Source of the DNA: Weissella fangxianensis
GTDB taxonomy: Bacteria > Bacillota > Bacilli > Lactobacillales > Lactobacillaceae
Direction of reading: 5' to 3'
DNA: 64,000 nucleotides
Assembly (NCBI RefSeq): GCF_024718545.1
Contig: NZ_JAMXDB010000007.1
Span: 1-64,000, forward strand
In this document: positions 1-9,837 of the stretch, piece by piece
Layout: each line of letters starts with the position of its first letter
How positions within the stretch are numbered: position 1 is the stretch's first letter
Program-made: the position numbers and the translations under genes
Notes under the pieces: generated by a model
What the model was told of the DNA's origin: nothing
Database searches by the model: none
The model's input: the letters and a program-made list of their open reading frames with translations, nothing else

Positions 1-42
1 TCAATAATTATATCTATTACTACAATAATAAACGGATTAAAA

Positions 43-92
43 CAAAACTGGCCGGAAAAACTCCGGTTCAATACCGAAATCTTTCCGACCAG
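43..92 (-). terminator. Hairpin with T-rich tail
   Basis: Arms at 48-58 and 82-92 pair with one mismatch (CTGGCCGGAAA with TTTCCGACCAG), with a smaller CGGT/ACCG hairpin inside. On the minus strand the hairpin is followed by TTTTGTTTT. It would end transcription coming from the small gene at 173-388. The sequence from 93 to 172 shows nothing else convincing. Confidence 0.5.
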
Positions 93-172
93 CTAGTTGC
101 TTAAACTTCTCTCCAATTTTTGGGGTTAAGTTCATCCAGTCTTTTTTAGCTTAAAATGTATGATTTTTAAAA

Positions 173-388
173 TTAAACAGTGTAATATTTTTTTCCAGGC
201 TGGCGTACTTTATCGACAATGAGAAAGTTCCCAACTTGTTGTCGAATACGTACTGTATCCCCTAAGCTCAAATCTATCCCCCGATACTGAAAATGCTGAC
301 CATTGATTAAAATACGATCCAACGTAAAATTGCTTGGTGTTAAATGAACAGTCATGCCAGTTGTGTTTACATTGCGCTTTTCTTGCAT
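173..388 (-). CDS. Hypothetical protein, 71 aa
   Basis: I do not recognise this family. The start at 388 is chosen because a GGGGGG ribosome-binding site lies seven bases upstream and because a good promoter (419-447) sits inside the longer 102-residue reading frame, excluding the upstream start. The product is small, soluble and basic, with no signal peptide or membrane segment. The middle and C-terminal part (LDRILINGQHFQYRG, then GDTVRIRQQVGNFLIVDKV) has the alternating hydrophobic pattern of a small beta-barrel, possibly nucleic-acid binding; this is inference only. It is monocistronic, with hairpins on both sides. Its good promoter and ribosome-binding site argue that it is a real gene. 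Confidence 0.5.
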   Translation of the reverse strand: MQEKRNVNTTGMTVHLTPSNFTLDRILINGQHFQYRGIDLSLGDTVRIRQQVGNFLIVDKVRQPGKKYYTV

Positions 389-418
389 TTTTCGTCCCCC
401 CAGACTAGTCTTGCCCTT

Positions 419-447
419 AGTATATACTAGCAATGATAACACGACAA
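419..447 (-). promoter_or_regulatory. Promoter of the 71-aa orphan gene
   Basis: On the minus strand -35 TTGTCG (442-447), a 17-base spacer and -10 TATACT (419-424). Transcription would start near 412, giving a leader of about 24 bases to the ATG at 388. Confidence 0.55.
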
Positions 448-526
448 TCATTTCTTTCTCAGTTTGTGCATTTTTACACAAATAAAATAATTTCTTAAAA
501 TAATAGTCGTTTTAAGCCACCTAACT

Positions 527-585
527 AACCAATAAGCCCTGTTTCATCAATATACTAATATCAGATGAGACAGGGCTTATTGGTT
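527..585. terminator. Long bidirectional-type hairpin after the ribosomal operon
   Basis: Arms 527-548 and 564-585 are 22 bases each and match except for one position (a G-U pair on one strand). An A/T-rich tract flanks the hairpin on the high-coordinate side. It lies between the end of rplQ (770) and the orphan gene, so it probably backs up the terminator in the L17 downstream element. The remainder of 449-640 holds nothing else I can support. Confidence 0.6.
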
Positions 586-639
586 ATTATTTTATAGTCA
601 TTATGTTGAATGGACTAGGTTTTATATAAAAAACTGCAC

Positions 640-737
640 AAAAAAACCTCACACGTTATAGGCGCGACATAGATGCCTTTCAACCTAGACTTGGCTATTG
701 CCATCATCTTAACAGTTTATACCTTATAACATGAGAG
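640..737 (-). ncRNA. L17 downstream element RNA (3' UTR of rplQ)
   Basis: About 30 bases after the rplQ stop, an outer stem forms on the minus strand between CATGTTATAAGG (about 722-733) and CCTATAACGTGTG (649-661), with a large internal structured region. A run of seven T follows (640-646). Position immediately downstream of rplQ and overall shape match the L17 downstream element, a conserved RNA described in lactic acid bacteria and Listeria (recalled from Rfam, not searched). The terminal stem plus T-run would also act as an intrinsic terminator. Confidence 0.7.
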
Positions 738-769
738 ATCTCATTGTTTTTATTAATTAACCAATGAAA

Positions 770-1156
770 TTAGTCAACCAATTCCAAGATAACCATTGGA
801 GCAGCGTCACCACGACGTTGAGTAGTCTTCAAAATGCGAGTGTAACCACCGGCACGACCCTCAAAGCGAGGTGCAACATCGTTAAATAAGTGTTGCAAAG
901 CTGTTTCAACTTGAACTTTGTTATCATCAGTTGTATTTACGTCTGCAATAACGTTACGCAAGAAAGCAGCTGCCTTACGGCGTGATGATAAATCACCATG
1001 CTTACCCAACGTAATCATCTTATCAGCAGTACGACGAACTTCCTTAGCGCGAGCTTCAGTAGTCGTGATGCGACCGTTGATCAATAGATCAGTAGTCAAA
1101 TCACTTAACAAAGCCTTACGTTGTGCACTGTTACGTCCCAACTTACGGTATCCCAT
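770..1156 (-). CDS. rplQ: 50S ribosomal protein L17
   Basis: 128 residues, a normal length for bacterial L17. The N-terminus [20 protein letters not shown] and the downstream [21 protein letters not shown] segment are diagnostic. The start has a strong AGGAGG site (spacing about 8). L17 sits around the polypeptide exit of the large subunit. It is the last gene of the supercluster, 38 bases after rpoA, and is followed by the structured 3' UTR at 640-737. Confidence 0.98.
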   Translation of the reverse strand: MGYRKLGRNSAQRKALLSDLTTDLLINGRITTTEARAKEVRRTADKMITLGKHGDLSSRRKAAAFLRNVIADVNTTDDNKVQVETALQHLFNDVAPRFEGRAGGYTRILKTTQRRGDAAPMVILELVD

Positions 1157-1194
1157 GAGTGTGTCCTCCTTTTCTTGGTATTCTATCGTTTAAT

Positions 1195-2139
1195 CTAATC
1201 TTCCTTGCGGAACCCTAAACCGAGCAATTTAAGCTTGTCCTGGATTTCGTCAAGTGATTTCCGACCGAGGTTACGGACAGACATCATTTGAGTCTCCGTA
1301 CGCTCAGTTAACTCTTGTACAGAGTTAATCCCGGCCCTTTTGAGACAATTATAAGAACGAACAGACAAATCCAATTCTTCAATTGGTGTATCTGCATGTT
1401 TCGTTGTTGGCTCTTCTTCCTTGTCTGCCATCACTTGTGCAGTAATTGCCCGTTCAGACATATCAATAAAAGCGTTCAAATGATCAGACATAATACGTGC
1501 AGCTAATGAAACAGCTTCAGTAGCTGACAATGAGCCATCAGTCCAAACATCTAAAGTCAACTTATCAAAGTCGTCACGTTGACCAACACGAGTGTTTTCA
1601 ACTTGATAGTTTACGCGTTCGATTGGGGTAAAGATTGAATCAATTGCTAGAACGCCAATAGGCATTTCGTCATGCAATTCCTTATTCTGGTCCCCTGAAA
1701 TATAACCACGACCACGAACAGCCGTCAAAGTCATATGCAAGGTAGCCCCAGCCGCAACAGTAGCGATGTGAAGATCGTTATTCAAGATCTCAACATCACT
1801 ATCACCAGCTATGTCACCGGCCGTCACATCAGCGGGACCGGTTACGTTAACTTCGAGTGTTTTTTCATCATCACTATCGATGCTCATTGAAACCTTTTTA
1901 AGGTTCAAAATGATTTGCGTAACATCTTCAACGACACCTTCGACCGTTGAAAATTCATGCAAAACGCCATCAATCTGTACTGAATTGATTGCCGCACCGG
2001 GCAATGAAGACAACAATACACGGCGTAGTGAGTTACCCAAAGTAGTTCCGTAACCACGTTCAAGCGGCTCAACCACAAACTTACCGTAATTGCTATCCTC
2101 TTCAACCAACATAATCTTAGGATTTTCGAATTCAAGCAT
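1195..2139 (-). CDS. rpoA: DNA-directed RNA polymerase subunit alpha
   Basis: 314 residues from [10 protein letters not shown]. This start is preferred over the longer frame (2190) because AAAGGGG lies about 11 bases upstream and the N-terminus then aligns with other alpha subunits. The N-terminal dimerisation domain (about 1-230) contains [20 protein letters not shown]. The C-terminal domain (about 245-314) carries the helix-hairpin-helix [14 protein letters not shown] and the [10 protein letters not shown] segment that bind UP elements and activators. It assembles the polymerase core with RpoB and RpoC, also encoded in this window. Confidence 0.97.
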   Translation of the reverse strand: MLEFENPKIMLVEEDSNYGKFVVEPLERGYGTTLGNSLRRVLLSSLPGAAINSVQIDGVLHEFSTVEGVVEDVTQIILNLKKVSMSIDSDDEKTLEVNVTGPADVTAGDIAGDSDVEILNNDLHIATVAAGATLHMTLTAVRGRGYISGDQNKELHDEMPIGVLAIDSIFTPIERVNYQVENTRVGQRDDFDKLTLDVWTDGSLSATEAVSLAARIMSDHLNAFIDMSERAITAQVMADKEEEPTTKHADTPIEELDLSVRSYNCLKRAGINSVQELTERTETQMMSVRNLGRKSLDEIQDKLKLLGLGFRKED

Positions 2140-2190
2140 ACTGTTTGTTACCCCTTTCAAAGCATGTTGTGCACTATTTGCAACCGGCAA

Positions 2191-2577
2191 TTAGACACGA
2201 CGACGCTTTGGTGGACGTGAACCGTTGTGAGGCACTGGAGTAACATCCTTAATTGATGAAACATCCAAGCCAGCAGCGGCTAACGCACGGATAGCAGACT
2301 CACGACCTGAACCAGGTCCCTTAACAGTTACCTCAACAGTCTTCATGCCGTCTTCCATTGCACTCTTTGCAGCAGCTTCAGCAGCCATTTGCGCAGCAAA
2401 TGGTGTAGACTTACGGCTACCCTTGAAACCAAGTGCCCCAGCTGATGACCAAGAAACGGCGTTTCCTTGAACGTCGGTGATCATTACGATCGTGTTGTTA
2501 AATGTTGCGTGGATGTGTGCTACACCAGATTCAACATTTTTACGTACACGACGCTTACGATTAGTACGACCTGCCAT
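2191..2577 (-). CDS. rpsK: 30S ribosomal protein S11
   Basis: 128 residues from [18 protein letters not shown] two codons further upstream is an alternative start, but the ATG is conventional and has AAAGGAG at suitable spacing. It contains [13 protein letters not shown] and the C-terminal [13 protein letters not shown] signature of S11, which forms the platform of the small subunit. It is in the alpha operon between rpsM and rpoA. Confidence 0.97.
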   Translation of the reverse strand: MAGRTNRKRRVRKNVESGVAHIHATFNNTIVMITDVQGNAVSWSSAGALGFKGSRKSTPFAAQMAAEAAAKSAMEDGMKTVEVTVKGPGSGRESAIRALAAAGLDVSSIKDVTPVPHNGSRPPKRRRV

Positions 2578-2610
2578 AATCAAGTTATCTCCTTTCCAAT
2601 TAGTTTAAAA

Positions 2611-2976
2611 TTACTTCTTCTTACCAGCAATTGAAACAGCTGGGCCCTTACGCGTACGAGCATTGTTCTTCGTGTGTTGTCCACGAACTGGCAATCCCTT
2701 ACGGTGACGGATACCACGGTATGAATTGATTTCTTGCAATCCCTTAATGCTCATTGTAACTTCACGACGCAAGTCACCTTCTACCTTAATACCATCAACG
2801 ACGGCACGGATAGCGTCTTCTTGGTCTGGAGTTAAGTCACGAACACGGACATCTTCAGAAACCTTTGCTTCTGCCAAAACTTTTTGTGCAGTAGAATTAC
2901 CGATTCCATATACATATGTTAATGCGATCACGATACGCTTATCGCGAGGCAAATCAACACCAGCAATACGAGCCAT
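2611..2976 (-). CDS. rpsM: 30S ribosomal protein S13
   Basis: 121 residues beginning [19 protein letters not shown], with YGIGN and the C-terminal [14 protein letters not shown] and KKK tail typical of S13. It sits in the head of the small subunit and contacts the P-site tRNA and the intersubunit bridge. The start is preceded by AAAGGAGG. It lies between rpmJ and rpsK in the usual alpha-operon order. Confidence 0.98.
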   Translation of the reverse strand: MARIAGVDLPRDKRIVIALTYVYGIGNSTAQKVLAEAKVSEDVRVRDLTPDQEDAIRAVVDGIKVEGDLRREVTMSIKGLQEINSYRGIRHRKGLPVRGQHTKNNARTRKGPAVSIAGKKK

Positions 2977-3029
2977 TACGATTACCTCCTTTTTCTATAT
3001 AATAAATAAATTTAAAACGTCAGTAAGAA

Positions 3030-3149
3030 TTACTTACCTTGACGTTGCTTGTGCTTTGGGTTTGCAGAGCAAATCACCATTACACGACCATTACGCTTGA
3101 CAACCTTGCAGCTGTCGCACATACGCTTAACTGATGGACGAACCTTCAT
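3030..3149 (-). CDS. rpmJ: 50S ribosomal protein L36
   Basis: 39 residues, [20 protein letters not shown] onward, ending in KHKQRQGK. It has the zinc-binding Cys-x2-Cys, third Cys and His (C11, C14, C27, H32 or nearby), so this is the zinc (C+) form of L36. GGAGG lies seven bases before the ATG. It is positioned between infA and rpsM, the standard arrangement in Firmicutes. Confidence 0.97.
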   Translation of the reverse strand: MKVRPSVKRMCDSCKVVKRNGRVMVICSANPKHKQRQGK

Positions 3150-3184
3150 GATATTTACCTCCTTGAATTTTTTATATAATTTGC

Positions 3185-3400
3185 TTACTTAAACCGGTAT
3201 GTAATACGGCCCTTCGTCAAATCATATGGCGACATCTCAACTGCTACACGATCTCCAGGCAAAATACGAATAAAATTCTTTCGAATCTTACCAGAAACGT
3301 GTGCTAAGATGTCTGCGCCGTTTTCCAGTTCAACGGTAAACATGGCATTAGGCAAAGTTTCCTTTACCACACCAGAAATTTCAATAACATCACTGGCCAC
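3185..3400 (-). CDS. infA: Translation initiation factor IF-1
   Basis: 71 residues with a GTG start behind AAGGAGG. The whole protein is one OB-fold, with the IF-1 signature [20 protein letters not shown] and C-terminal [20 protein letters not shown]. It binds the 30S A site during initiation with IF-2 and IF-3. About 90 bases separate it from adk, and the gap contains no clear terminator. Confidence 0.97.
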   Translation of the reverse strand: MASDVIEISGVVKETLPNAMFTVELENGADILAHVSGKIRKNFIRILPGDRVAVEMSPYDLTKGRITYRFK

Positions 3401-3490
3401 GTTGCTGCCTCCTTAGTTGTGACATTGGAGAACGTAACAAGTTATTATAACACAGTAGTTTTACCTTGAACAGCAAAATATGCACTATAA

Positions 3491-4060
3491 TTAGTTGTTC
3501 TCCAAACTATCAAGTAACTTTTTTACATCTGCGAACACGGTGTCCAACTCATGAGCACCATCAATCTTATGCAAAATACCTTTTTCAGCATAGAAATCTG
3601 CGATTGGCTCAGTAAGCTTTCCATTCACGTCCAAGCGATTCTTGATCACTTCAGGCGTGTCATCCGCACGTCCACGTGCCATCATACGATCAACTAACAC
3701 TTGCGTATCAGCAGTAAAGTAAAGGACGGCGTCCAATGAACGACCTTCTTTGCTTAACATATCTTCCAATGCATGCGCTTGGTCTAAGTTACGAGGGAAT
3801 CCATCTAGGATGAATCCTGGCTTCGTATCTTCTTCATCTAAGCGCTCTGCAACGATACCGTTAGTAACTTCGTCAGGGACTAGGTCACCAGCATCCATGA
3901 AAGACTTTGCCTTCATACCAAGTTCAGTTTCGTTGGCCATTGCCGCACGGAACATATCACCCGTACTGATGTGTGGCAAGTTGTACTTCTCTACGATCTT
4001 TGCAGCCTGGGTTCCTTTACCAACACCTGGCAAACCCAACAACATGATATTCAAACTCAT
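3491..4060 (-). CDS. adk: Adenylate kinase (short-LID form)
   Basis: 189 residues. It interconverts ATP + AMP and 2 ADP. The P-loop reads GLPGVGKGT (residues 8-16). [12 protein letters not shown] and DGFPRN are the AMP-binding and catalytic segments. The LID is very short: [21 protein letters not shown] runs straight through, without the roughly 30-residue, four-cysteine zinc finger normally found in Firmicutes Adk. The ATG overlaps the secY stop (ATGA), so the two are translationally coupled, as in most Firmicutes. Confidence 0.96.
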   Translation of the reverse strand: MSLNIMLLGLPGVGKGTQAAKIVEKYNLPHISTGDMFRAAMANETELGMKAKSFMDAGDLVPDEVTNGIVAERLDEEDTKPGFILDGFPRNLDQAHALEDMLSKEGRSLDAVLYFTADTQVLVDRMMARGRADDTPEVIKNRLDVNGKLTEPIADFYAEKGILHKIDGAHELDTVFADVKKLLDSLENN

Positions 4061-5364
4061 TTTGCTTCGACTCCTTCTCGAATAAATCCAACATACTGCC
4101 GCTTCATCATCAATCCTTCAAGTTGGCGAATCAAGTCAATTGCCACTCCGATGACAATCAAGATTGACGTTCCTGACATAGCAAGGTTACTATCCAACCC
4201 AAAGACATGCGTCGCTAGGATTGGTGCTAAAGCGACAAATCCTAGGAACAAAGCGCCGACCACTGACAAACGCATCAGTAGACCTGACATCCACTTTTCA
4301 GTTGATGGCCCAGGCCAGACGCCCACAATATAACTACCTTGCTTTTGCAAATTCTCTTGCACCTTTTCAGGATTAACCTGAACAAACGCATAGAAGAATG
4401 TAAACAAGATAATTAGTAATGTGTAAACAATACCACCTTGCATCGTTTCGATTGAAAGGTATTGCATAACTGTATTATACCAACTTGCATCCGCAAACTT
4501 ACTTGCAAAAGCTTGCAAAATTGTTTGTGGCGTCACCAATAGAGATGACGCAAAGATAACTGGGATCACACCCGCAATATTAATACGCAATGGTAGGTAA
4601 GAAGAACTTCCCGACCCTACTGAACGACGTGTATATTGCATTGGCACTTTTCGAATAGCTTGGTTAAACCAAGTAACGAAAGCGATGACTACCACAAAGA
4701 TAATCATAAGACCAACCAAGAATGCCCATCCACGCGCTGGATCGTCACCTTGTAGAATGTGTTCCTTAAACAATTGGTAAATACCTGCTGGCAAACGCGC
4801 AATTATACCAGCAAAAATCAACATTGAAACACCTTGTCCAAGACCACGTTCAGTAATCATCTCACCTAACCAAACTGATAACATTGTACCAGCAGTTAAG
4901 ATGAATCCGATCAACAAATATGTCTCTGTATTTGGTGTTTTCACCAGATTAACCTGGCTAAGTTGATTAAATCCAGCCGTTATTCCAATAGATTGGACAA
5001 AAGCTAGACCAATAGTCAACCACCGAGTGACTTGGTTCAACTTACGCCGTCCAACTTCACCTTGCTTCGACCATTCAACAAATCGTGGCACAATATCCAT
5101 TTGTAGGAGCTGTACCACGATTTGTGCAGTAACGTATGGTGAAACCCCCATTGCAAACAATGAGTAATTTGTTAGTCCACCACCGCTAAACATATTCAAA
5201 ATGCTGCCGAGCCCAGAATTTGCTACCTCTGTCAGTGCTGCCGTGTTAATTCCCGGCACAGTAATGTAGGCACCTAATCGGTAAACAATTAAAATCCATA
5301 AAGTGAAAAATAATTTCTTACGAATGTCTTTTTCTTTTAATGAATTGAGCACGGTTTTCAGCAT
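4057..5364 (-). CDS. secY: Protein translocase subunit SecY
   Basis: 435 residues with ten predicted membrane segments, the channel of the SecYEG translocon. It has the N-terminal [19 protein letters not shown], the first helix/plug region [21 protein letters not shown] and loop-rich C-terminal half containing [20 protein letters not shown]. The start codon overlaps the rplO stop by one base (TAATG) and the stop overlaps adk, consistent with coupled translation inside the spc operon. Confidence 0.97.
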   Translation of the reverse strand: MLKTVLNSLKEKDIRKKLFFTLWILIVYRLGAYITVPGINTAALTEVANSGLGSILNMFSGGGLTNYSLFAMGVSPYVTAQIVVQLLQMDIVPRFVEWSKQGEVGRRKLNQVTRWLTIGLAFVQSIGITAGFNQLSQVNLVKTPNTETYLLIGFILTAGTMLSVWLGEMITERGLGQGVSMLIFAGIIARLPAGIYQLFKEHILQGDDPARGWAFLVGLMIIFVVVIAFVTWFNQAIRKVPMQYTRRSVGSGSSSYLPLRINIAGVIPVIFASSLLVTPQTILQAFASKFADASWYNTVMQYLSIETMQGGIVYTLLIILFTFFYAFVQVNPEKVQENLQKQGSYIVGVWPGPSTEKWMSGLLMRLSVVGALFLGFVALAPILATHVFGLDSNLAMSGTSILIVIGVAIDLIRQLEGLMMKRQYVGFIREGVEAK

Positions 5365-5798
5365 TAGATCACCTCAGCTTTACCACCAGCAGCTTCGATT
5401 GCTGCGGTTGCTGATGCTGAGAACTTGTTAGCCTTAACAGTCAATGACTTTTCTAATTGACCATTAGCCAAGATCTTAACGCCGTTCAACTCGCTTTTAA
5501 CGATACCAGCTTCAACCAACATTGCTGGTGAAACTTCAGTACCATTATCGAAGCGGTTTAACACATCAAGGTTGACAACAGCATACTCTTTACGGTTAAT
5601 GTTCGTGAATCCACGCTTTGGCATACGACGGAACAAAGGCATTTGTCCACCTTCGAATCCTAGACGTGTCTTACCACGAGCCTTTTGACCTTTTTGACCA
5701 CGTCCCGCAGTCTTACCATTACCTGATGATTCACCACGTCCAACACGGTTGCGAACGTTACGTGAGCCTTCAGGCATTTGAAGTTCATTTAGCTTCAT
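5364..5798 (-). CDS. rplO: 50S ribosomal protein L15
   Basis: 144 residues starting [20 protein letters not shown], followed by a glycine- and basic-rich loop (GSSGNGKT-like region, [19 protein letters not shown]) that threads into 23S rRNA. The C-terminal part is a small alpha/beta domain. GGAGG precedes the ATG. Order rpmD-rplO-secY is the normal spc-operon order. Confidence 0.97.
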   Translation of the reverse strand: MKLNELQMPEGSRNVRNRVGRGESSGNGKTAGRGQKGQKARGKTRLGFEGGQMPLFRRMPKRGFTNINRKEYAVVNLDVLNRFDNGTEVSPAMLVEAGIVKSELNGVKILANGQLEKSLTVKANKFSASATAAIEAAGGKAEVI

Positions 5799-5839
5799 TA
5801 GGGTTTTACCTCCTTCAATGCAATCTAATTATTGAGCTC

Positions 5840-6025
5840 TTACTTAACTACTTCAACCGTAACCAAGTGAGCAATCTTGAACACTGCACCACGCGTTGCT
5901 GCGTTGTCAGGCAATACAACTGATGAACGCACCTTGTTCAATCCAAGGGCCTCCACAATTGCACGTTGCTTTGGCAAACGGTGGGCAGCACTCTTTACAA
6001 GAGTAATTTTAACTTGTTCAGCCAT
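5840..6025 (-). CDS. rpmD: 50S ribosomal protein L30
   Basis: 61 residues, beginning [20 protein letters not shown] and containing the L30 signature [19 protein letters not shown]. It is a single small ferredoxin-like fold on the large subunit. Only 11 bases separate it from rpsE, and its ribosome-binding site GGAGG lies in that gap. Confidence 0.97.
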   Translation of the reverse strand: MAEQVKITLVKSAAHRLPKQRAIVEALGLNKVRSSVVLPDNAATRGAVFKIAHLVTVEVVK

Positions 6026-6036
6026 GTTCTGCCTCC

Positions 6037-6540
6037 TTAATCTGCCAAGTGCTCTAATGAGACCTGACGCAAATCAGCAACTTCTTCAGCGTTCTTCAAT
6101 GAGTTGATTGCATCGAAAGTTGCGCGTACAACGTTGATTGGCGTAGCTGAACCTAATGACTTTGCAGTCACATCAGCAACTCCGGCCAATTCCAAAACGG
6201 CACGAGCAGCACCACCTGCTGCTACCCCAGATCCTTCAACGGCGGGCTTCAATAAGATACGGCCACCCGAGTGGACACCCAAAATAGAGTGAGGAAGGGT
6301 TGTACCAACAATAGGTACGCTAATAATGTTGCGCTTTGCATCTTCAGCAGCCTTACGGATTGCTTCAGGAACTTCTTGCGCCTTACCAGTACCAAAACCA
6401 ACATGTCCGTCACGGTCACCAACTACGACCAAAGCAGCGAAACGCAAACGGCGTCCACCTTTAACAACCTTGGTAACACGGTTGATGGCTACAACGTTTT
6501 CTTCAAGCTCACCGAGCTTATTTGCATCGATAAATGCCAT
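6037..6540 (-). CDS. rpsE: 30S ribosomal protein S5
   Basis: 167 residues. The N-terminal dsRNA-binding-like domain contains [19 protein letters not shown] and [20 protein letters not shown]. The C-terminal domain includes the conserved [20 protein letters not shown] segment. S5 helps form the mRNA entry site and affects decoding accuracy. It sits between rplR and rpmD. Confidence 0.98.
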   Translation of the reverse strand: MAFIDANKLGELEENVVAINRVTKVVKGGRRLRFAALVVVGDRDGHVGFGTGKAQEVPEAIRKAAEDAKRNIISVPIVGTTLPHSILGVHSGGRILLKPAVEGSGVAAGGAARAVLELAGVADVTAKSLGSATPINVVRATFDAINSLKNAEEVADLRQVSLEHLAD

Positions 6541-6559
6541 GTTTTCTTTCCTCCTTCCC

Positions 6560-6916
6560 TTAGAACTTCAAGCCAGCTTCGCGAGCAGCTTCTGCCAAAG
6601 CTTGTACACGACCGTGGTATAAGTAACCACCACGATCAAATACAACAACTTCAACGTTAGCGGCCTTTGCGCGCTCTGCGATTAAAGCACCAACTTTAGC
6701 TGCCTGTTCTGTCTTTGGAGCAGCTTCGATTGACTTGTCCAATGTTGAGGCACTAGCAAGCGTCACACCCGCTACGTCATCAATTAATTGCGCGTAGATG
6801 TTCTTGTTAGAACGGTAAACGTTCAAGCGTGGGCGCTCAGCAGTACCAGAAATCTTGCCACGAACGCGAGTGTGTCGGTGTTGACGCACTTTGTTCTTGT
6901 CTGACTTCGTAATCAT
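6560..6916 (-). CDS. rplR: 50S ribosomal protein L18
   Basis: 118 residues with [20 protein letters not shown] and the C-terminal [20 protein letters not shown], both diagnostic of L18, which binds 5S rRNA at the central protuberance. The start ATG is at 6916 behind AAGAGG. An 86-base gap to rplF is the longest gap in this part of the operon, with no clear hairpin. Confidence 0.97.
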   Translation of the reverse strand: MITKSDKNKVRQHRHTRVRGKISGTAERPRLNVYRSNKNIYAQLIDDVAGVTLASASTLDKSIEAAPKTEQAAKVGALIAERAKAANVEVVVFDRGGYLYHGRVQALAEAAREAGLKF

Positions 6917-7002
6917 GTTCGTAACCTCTTTTTTATTATTTGAAAGATATACTCATAAGTAAATCGTAACGTTGCGTACGACTTTAAGCACAGGGCTTAA
7001 GC

Positions 7003-7539
7003 TTACTTACCAGTCTTACCTTCCTTACGTACAACGTGTTCATTTTCGTAACGAATACCCTTACCCTTGTATGGTTCAGGTGAACGTACGGCACGGATTT
7101 CAGCTGCGAAATCACCAACAAATTGCTTGCTGATTCCTTCAACTGTAATCGTAGTTGCGTCAGGAACTTCAACAGTTAAGCCTTCACGAGCTTCAAATTC
7201 TACTGGGTGTGAGTAACCGACATTCAAAACAAGCTTGTCGCCTTGCTTTGCTGCACGGTATCCAACACCGACTAGCTTCAAGGTCTTCTTGAAACCATTT
7301 GAAACACCCTCGACCATGTTGTTAACAATGGCACGAGTAGTTCCGTGAAGTGCCTTCATACGAACATCATCTGATGGACGTGTGAATGAAACCTGAGTTC
7401 CATCAACAGTCAAATTGATCTCATGAGCAAGTGAACGTGATAATTCACCTTTAGGACCCTTGACAGTAACAACATCACCGTCGCTTGTTACTTCAACATT
7501 TGCGGGTAATGTGATGGTCTTATTACCAATACGACTCAT
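7003..7539 (-). CDS. rplF: 50S ribosomal protein L6
   Basis: 178 residues, [20 protein letters not shown] at the N-terminus and the L6 signature [22 protein letters not shown] at the C-terminus. Two related beta/alpha domains bind near the factor-binding site of the large subunit. AGGAGG sits at good spacing before the ATG. Confidence 0.98.
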   Translation of the reverse strand: MSRIGNKTITLPANVEVTSDGDVVTVKGPKGELSRSLAHEINLTVDGTQVSFTRPSDDVRMKALHGTTRAIVNNMVEGVSNGFKKTLKLVGVGYRAAKQGDKLVLNVGYSHPVEFEAREGLTVEVPDATTITVEGISKQFVGDFAAEIRAVRSPEPYKGKGIRYENEHVVRKEGKTGK

Positions 7540-7570
7540 TGGTTGACACCTCCTTGTTTAAATTTTATTT

Positions 7571-7969
7571 TTACCAGACGTAAGCCAATACCTCGCCACC
7601 AATTTTCTTGGCGCGAGCTTCTTTATCGGTGATAACACCTTCAGAAGTTGAGATGATTGCAACACCCAAACCGTTCAATACCTTAGGTACATCATCTGAC
7701 TTAACGTACGTACGCAAACCAGGCTTTGAAATACGCTTCAAACCTGAGATTACACGAGTTTTGTCAGCAGAATACTTAAGGAAAACACGGATGACACCTT
7801 GCTTGTCATCTTCAATGTATTCAACGTCACGAACAAAGCCTTCACTCTTTAAGATCTCGGCGATGTCCTTCTTGATCTTTGATGCAGGTACTTCAACTGA
7901 GTCGTGGCGAACCATGTTCGCATTACGAATGCGAGTCAAGAAATCTGCAATTGGGTCAGTCATTGACAT
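7571..7969 (-). CDS. rpsH: 30S ribosomal protein S8
   Basis: 132 residues, [20 protein letters not shown] onward, with the C-terminal [20 protein letters not shown] signature. S8 binds the central domain of 16S rRNA and is the classical repressor of spc-type operons. AGGAGG precedes the first ATG at spacing nine. Directly upstream comes rplE with only 43 bases between, leaving no room for the usual rpsN gene. Confidence 0.98.
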   Translation of the reverse strand: MSMTDPIADFLTRIRNANMVRHDSVEVPASKIKKDIAEILKSEGFVRDVEYIEDDKQGVIRVFLKYSADKTRVISGLKRISKPGLRTYVKSDDVPKVLNGLGVAIISTSEGVITDKEARAKKIGGEVLAYVW

Positions 7970-8012
7970 TGATATTTGCCTCCTATTATTAATTACTGTA
8001 AATCAGTGTTGA

Positions 8013-8555
8013 TTACTTTGAGAAAGGCATACCCATTTGAGTAAGCAATTCACGAGCTTCTTCGTCGGTGTTTGAAGTCGTTACAAGCACGATATCCAAA
8101 CCACGAACACGATTAACCTTATCATAATCGATTTCTGGGAAAATAAGTTGCTCACGTACTCCCAATGTGTAGTTTCCACGGCCATCAAAAGCCTTTGGTG
8201 AAACTCCACGGAAGTCACGAACACGTGGCAATGAAACGTTGATCAACTTATCTAAGAAGTCGTACATACGCTCACCACGCAAAGTAACCTTTGTACCGAT
8301 TGCCATACCCTCACGCAAACGGAAGCCAGCGATTGACTTCTTTGCACGAGTGATAACTGGCTTTTGACCAGCAATCAATTCCAATTCAGCAACAGCTTCA
8401 TCCAAGTTCTTTGAGTTTGAAACAGCGTCACCAACACCCATGTTAAGCACGATCTTTTCGATCTTAGGTGCTTGCATGATTGATGAATACTCAAACTTCT
8501 CAACCAATGAAGGTGTAACTTCATTGACGTACTTTTCTTTCAAGCGATTTGCCAT
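8013..8555 (-). CDS. rplE: 50S ribosomal protein L5
   Basis: 180 residues with [14 protein letters not shown] near the N-terminus, [20 protein letters not shown] in the middle and [15 protein letters not shown] at the C-terminus, all typical of L5. It binds 5S rRNA and contacts P-site tRNA. AAAGGAGG precedes the ATG. Confidence 0.98.
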   Translation of the reverse strand: MANRLKEKYVNEVTPSLVEKFEYSSIMQAPKIEKIVLNMGVGDAVSNSKNLDEAVAELELIAGQKPVITRAKKSIAGFRLREGMAIGTKVTLRGERMYDFLDKLINVSLPRVRDFRGVSPKAFDGRGNYTLGVREQLIFPEIDYDKVNRVRGLDIVLVTTSNTDEEARELLTQMGMPFSK

Positions 8556-8585
8556 GATAATGATTTCCTCCTTTCACCTAGAAAA

Positions 8586-8894
8586 TTATGCCAAAGTCTT
8601 TCCAGACTTCTTAGCGAAACGTACCTTCTTACCATCTTCAACTTTGTAACCAACTTTGGTTGGTTCGTTAGTAGAAGGGTCAAGCAATTGTACGTTTGAA
8701 ACGTGGATTGGAGCTTCAAGCTCAACAATACCACCTTGTGGGTATTGGTTATTAGGCTTTTGGTGCTTCTTAACCTTATTGACACCTTCAACAACGACAC
8801 GGTCTTGTGATGAAATAGTCTTTACAACTACGCCTTCCTTACCCTTGTCCTTGCCGGCGATAACCTTAACCTTGTCACCAGTCTTCACAAACAT
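8586..8894 (-). CDS. rplX: 50S ribosomal protein L24
   Basis: 102 residues with the N-terminal KOW motif [20 protein letters not shown]. The middle [20 protein letters not shown] is typical of L24, an early assembly protein at the exit-tunnel side. AAGGAGG precedes the ATG. It lies between rplN and rplE as in other bacteria. Confidence 0.97.
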   Translation of the reverse strand: MFVKTGDKVKVIAGKDKGKEGVVVKTISSQDRVVVEGVNKVKKHQKPNNQYPQGGIVELEAPIHVSNVQLLDPSTNEPTKVGYKVEDGKKVRFAKKSGKTLA

Positions 8895-8926
8895 GCGAGG
8901 CTTCCTCCTTGATTTAATGATGGTAA

Positions 8927-9295
8927 TTACAATACTTCAGGTGCCAATGACACAATACGCATGTAATCATTGCCACGCAATTCACGCGCAACAGGTCCGA
9001 AGATACGAGTACCTACAGGGCTCTTGTCATCTTTAACGATAACAGCGGCGTTTTCATCGAAACTGATGTATGAACCATCAGCACGGTGAGTACTAGCAGC
9101 AGTACGAACGATAACGGCTTTAACAACGTCACCCTTCTTAACATTTCCACCAGGAATAGCTTGCTTAACAGTTGCAACAACCATGTCACCGATTCCAGCG
9201 AACTTACGACCAGATCCACCTAATACCTTGATAGTCAAGATTTCGCGTGCACCTGAGTTATCAGCAACCTTTAAACGACTTTCTTGTTGAATCAC
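8927..9295 (-). CDS. rplN: 50S ribosomal protein L14
   Basis: 122 residues with a GTG start behind [27 protein letters not shown] and [16 protein letters not shown] at the two ends are diagnostic of L14, which lies on the subunit interface. The length is exactly the usual 122. Confidence 0.98.
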   Translation of the reverse strand: MIQQESRLKVADNSGAREILTIKVLGGSGRKFAGIGDMVVATVKQAIPGGNVKKGDVVKAVIVRTAASTHRADGSYISFDENAAVIVKDDKSPVGTRIFGPVARELRGNDYMRIVSLAPEVL

Positions 9296-9340
9296 GATTT
9301 TGTCCTCCTTCCGTTATTGGTAATATTCGAGATTAAACGA

Positions 9341-9607
9341 TTAGATAATAACGGCCTTCTCGACGATTTCTACCAAACGGAAGCGCTTTGTAGCTGACGT
9401 TGGGCGCGTCTCCATGATGCGTACCAAATCACCTGTCTTAGCTTCGTTGTTCTCATCGTGAGCCTTAAACTTTTTCGTGTACTTAACACGCTTACCGTAA
9501 ACTGGGTGGTTCTTGTAAGTGTTGATTGCAACAGTCACTGTCTTATCCATCTTATCTGAAACCACGCGACCTTGGTAAGTCTTACGTGTGTTACGAGCTT
9601 CAGTCAT
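9341..9607 (-). CDS. rpsQ: 30S ribosomal protein S17
   Basis: 88 residues. An OB-fold with [20 protein letters not shown] and [20 protein letters not shown], the S17 signatures. It is a primary binder of the 16S 5' domain. Located between rpmC and rplN. Confidence 0.98.
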   Translation of the reverse strand: MTEARNTRKTYQGRVVSDKMDKTVTVAINTYKNHPVYGKRVKYTKKFKAHDENNEAKTGDLVRIMETRPTSATKRFRLVEIVEKAVII

Positions 9608-9630
9608 AACGAACGGTCTCCTCTCTTAGT

Positions 9631-9837
9631 CTACTTGTTCAATTCTTGTTGACGAATGACCGTCTTGATACGGGCAATTTGCTTACGTACTTCTGACAAT
9701 CGCGCCGTGTTCTCAAGTTGACCTGTAGCTAATTGGAAACGCAAATTAAATAACTCTTCCTTGTAGCTCTTTTCTTGGGCAACCAGCTCAGCTTGGCTGA
9801 GACCCTTGATTTCATTTTTTTGATCCTTGATCTTCAT
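9631..9837 (-). CDS. rpmC: 50S ribosomal protein L29
   Basis: 68 residues forming two antiparallel helices; [20 protein letters not shown] and [16 protein letters not shown] are diagnostic. It lies near the tunnel exit beside L23. The ATG overlaps the rplP stop by one base (TAATG), so translation is probably coupled. Confidence 0.97.
   Translation of the reverse strand: MKIKDQKNEIKGLSQAELVAQEKSYKEELFNLRFQLATGQLENTARLSEVRKQIARIKTVIRQQELNK

Noticed and set aside
93-158. A roughly 32-residue minus-strand frame beginning MNLTPKIGEKFK
   Set aside because: No ribosome-binding site, and its 3' half coincides with the terminator-like hairpin at 43-92.
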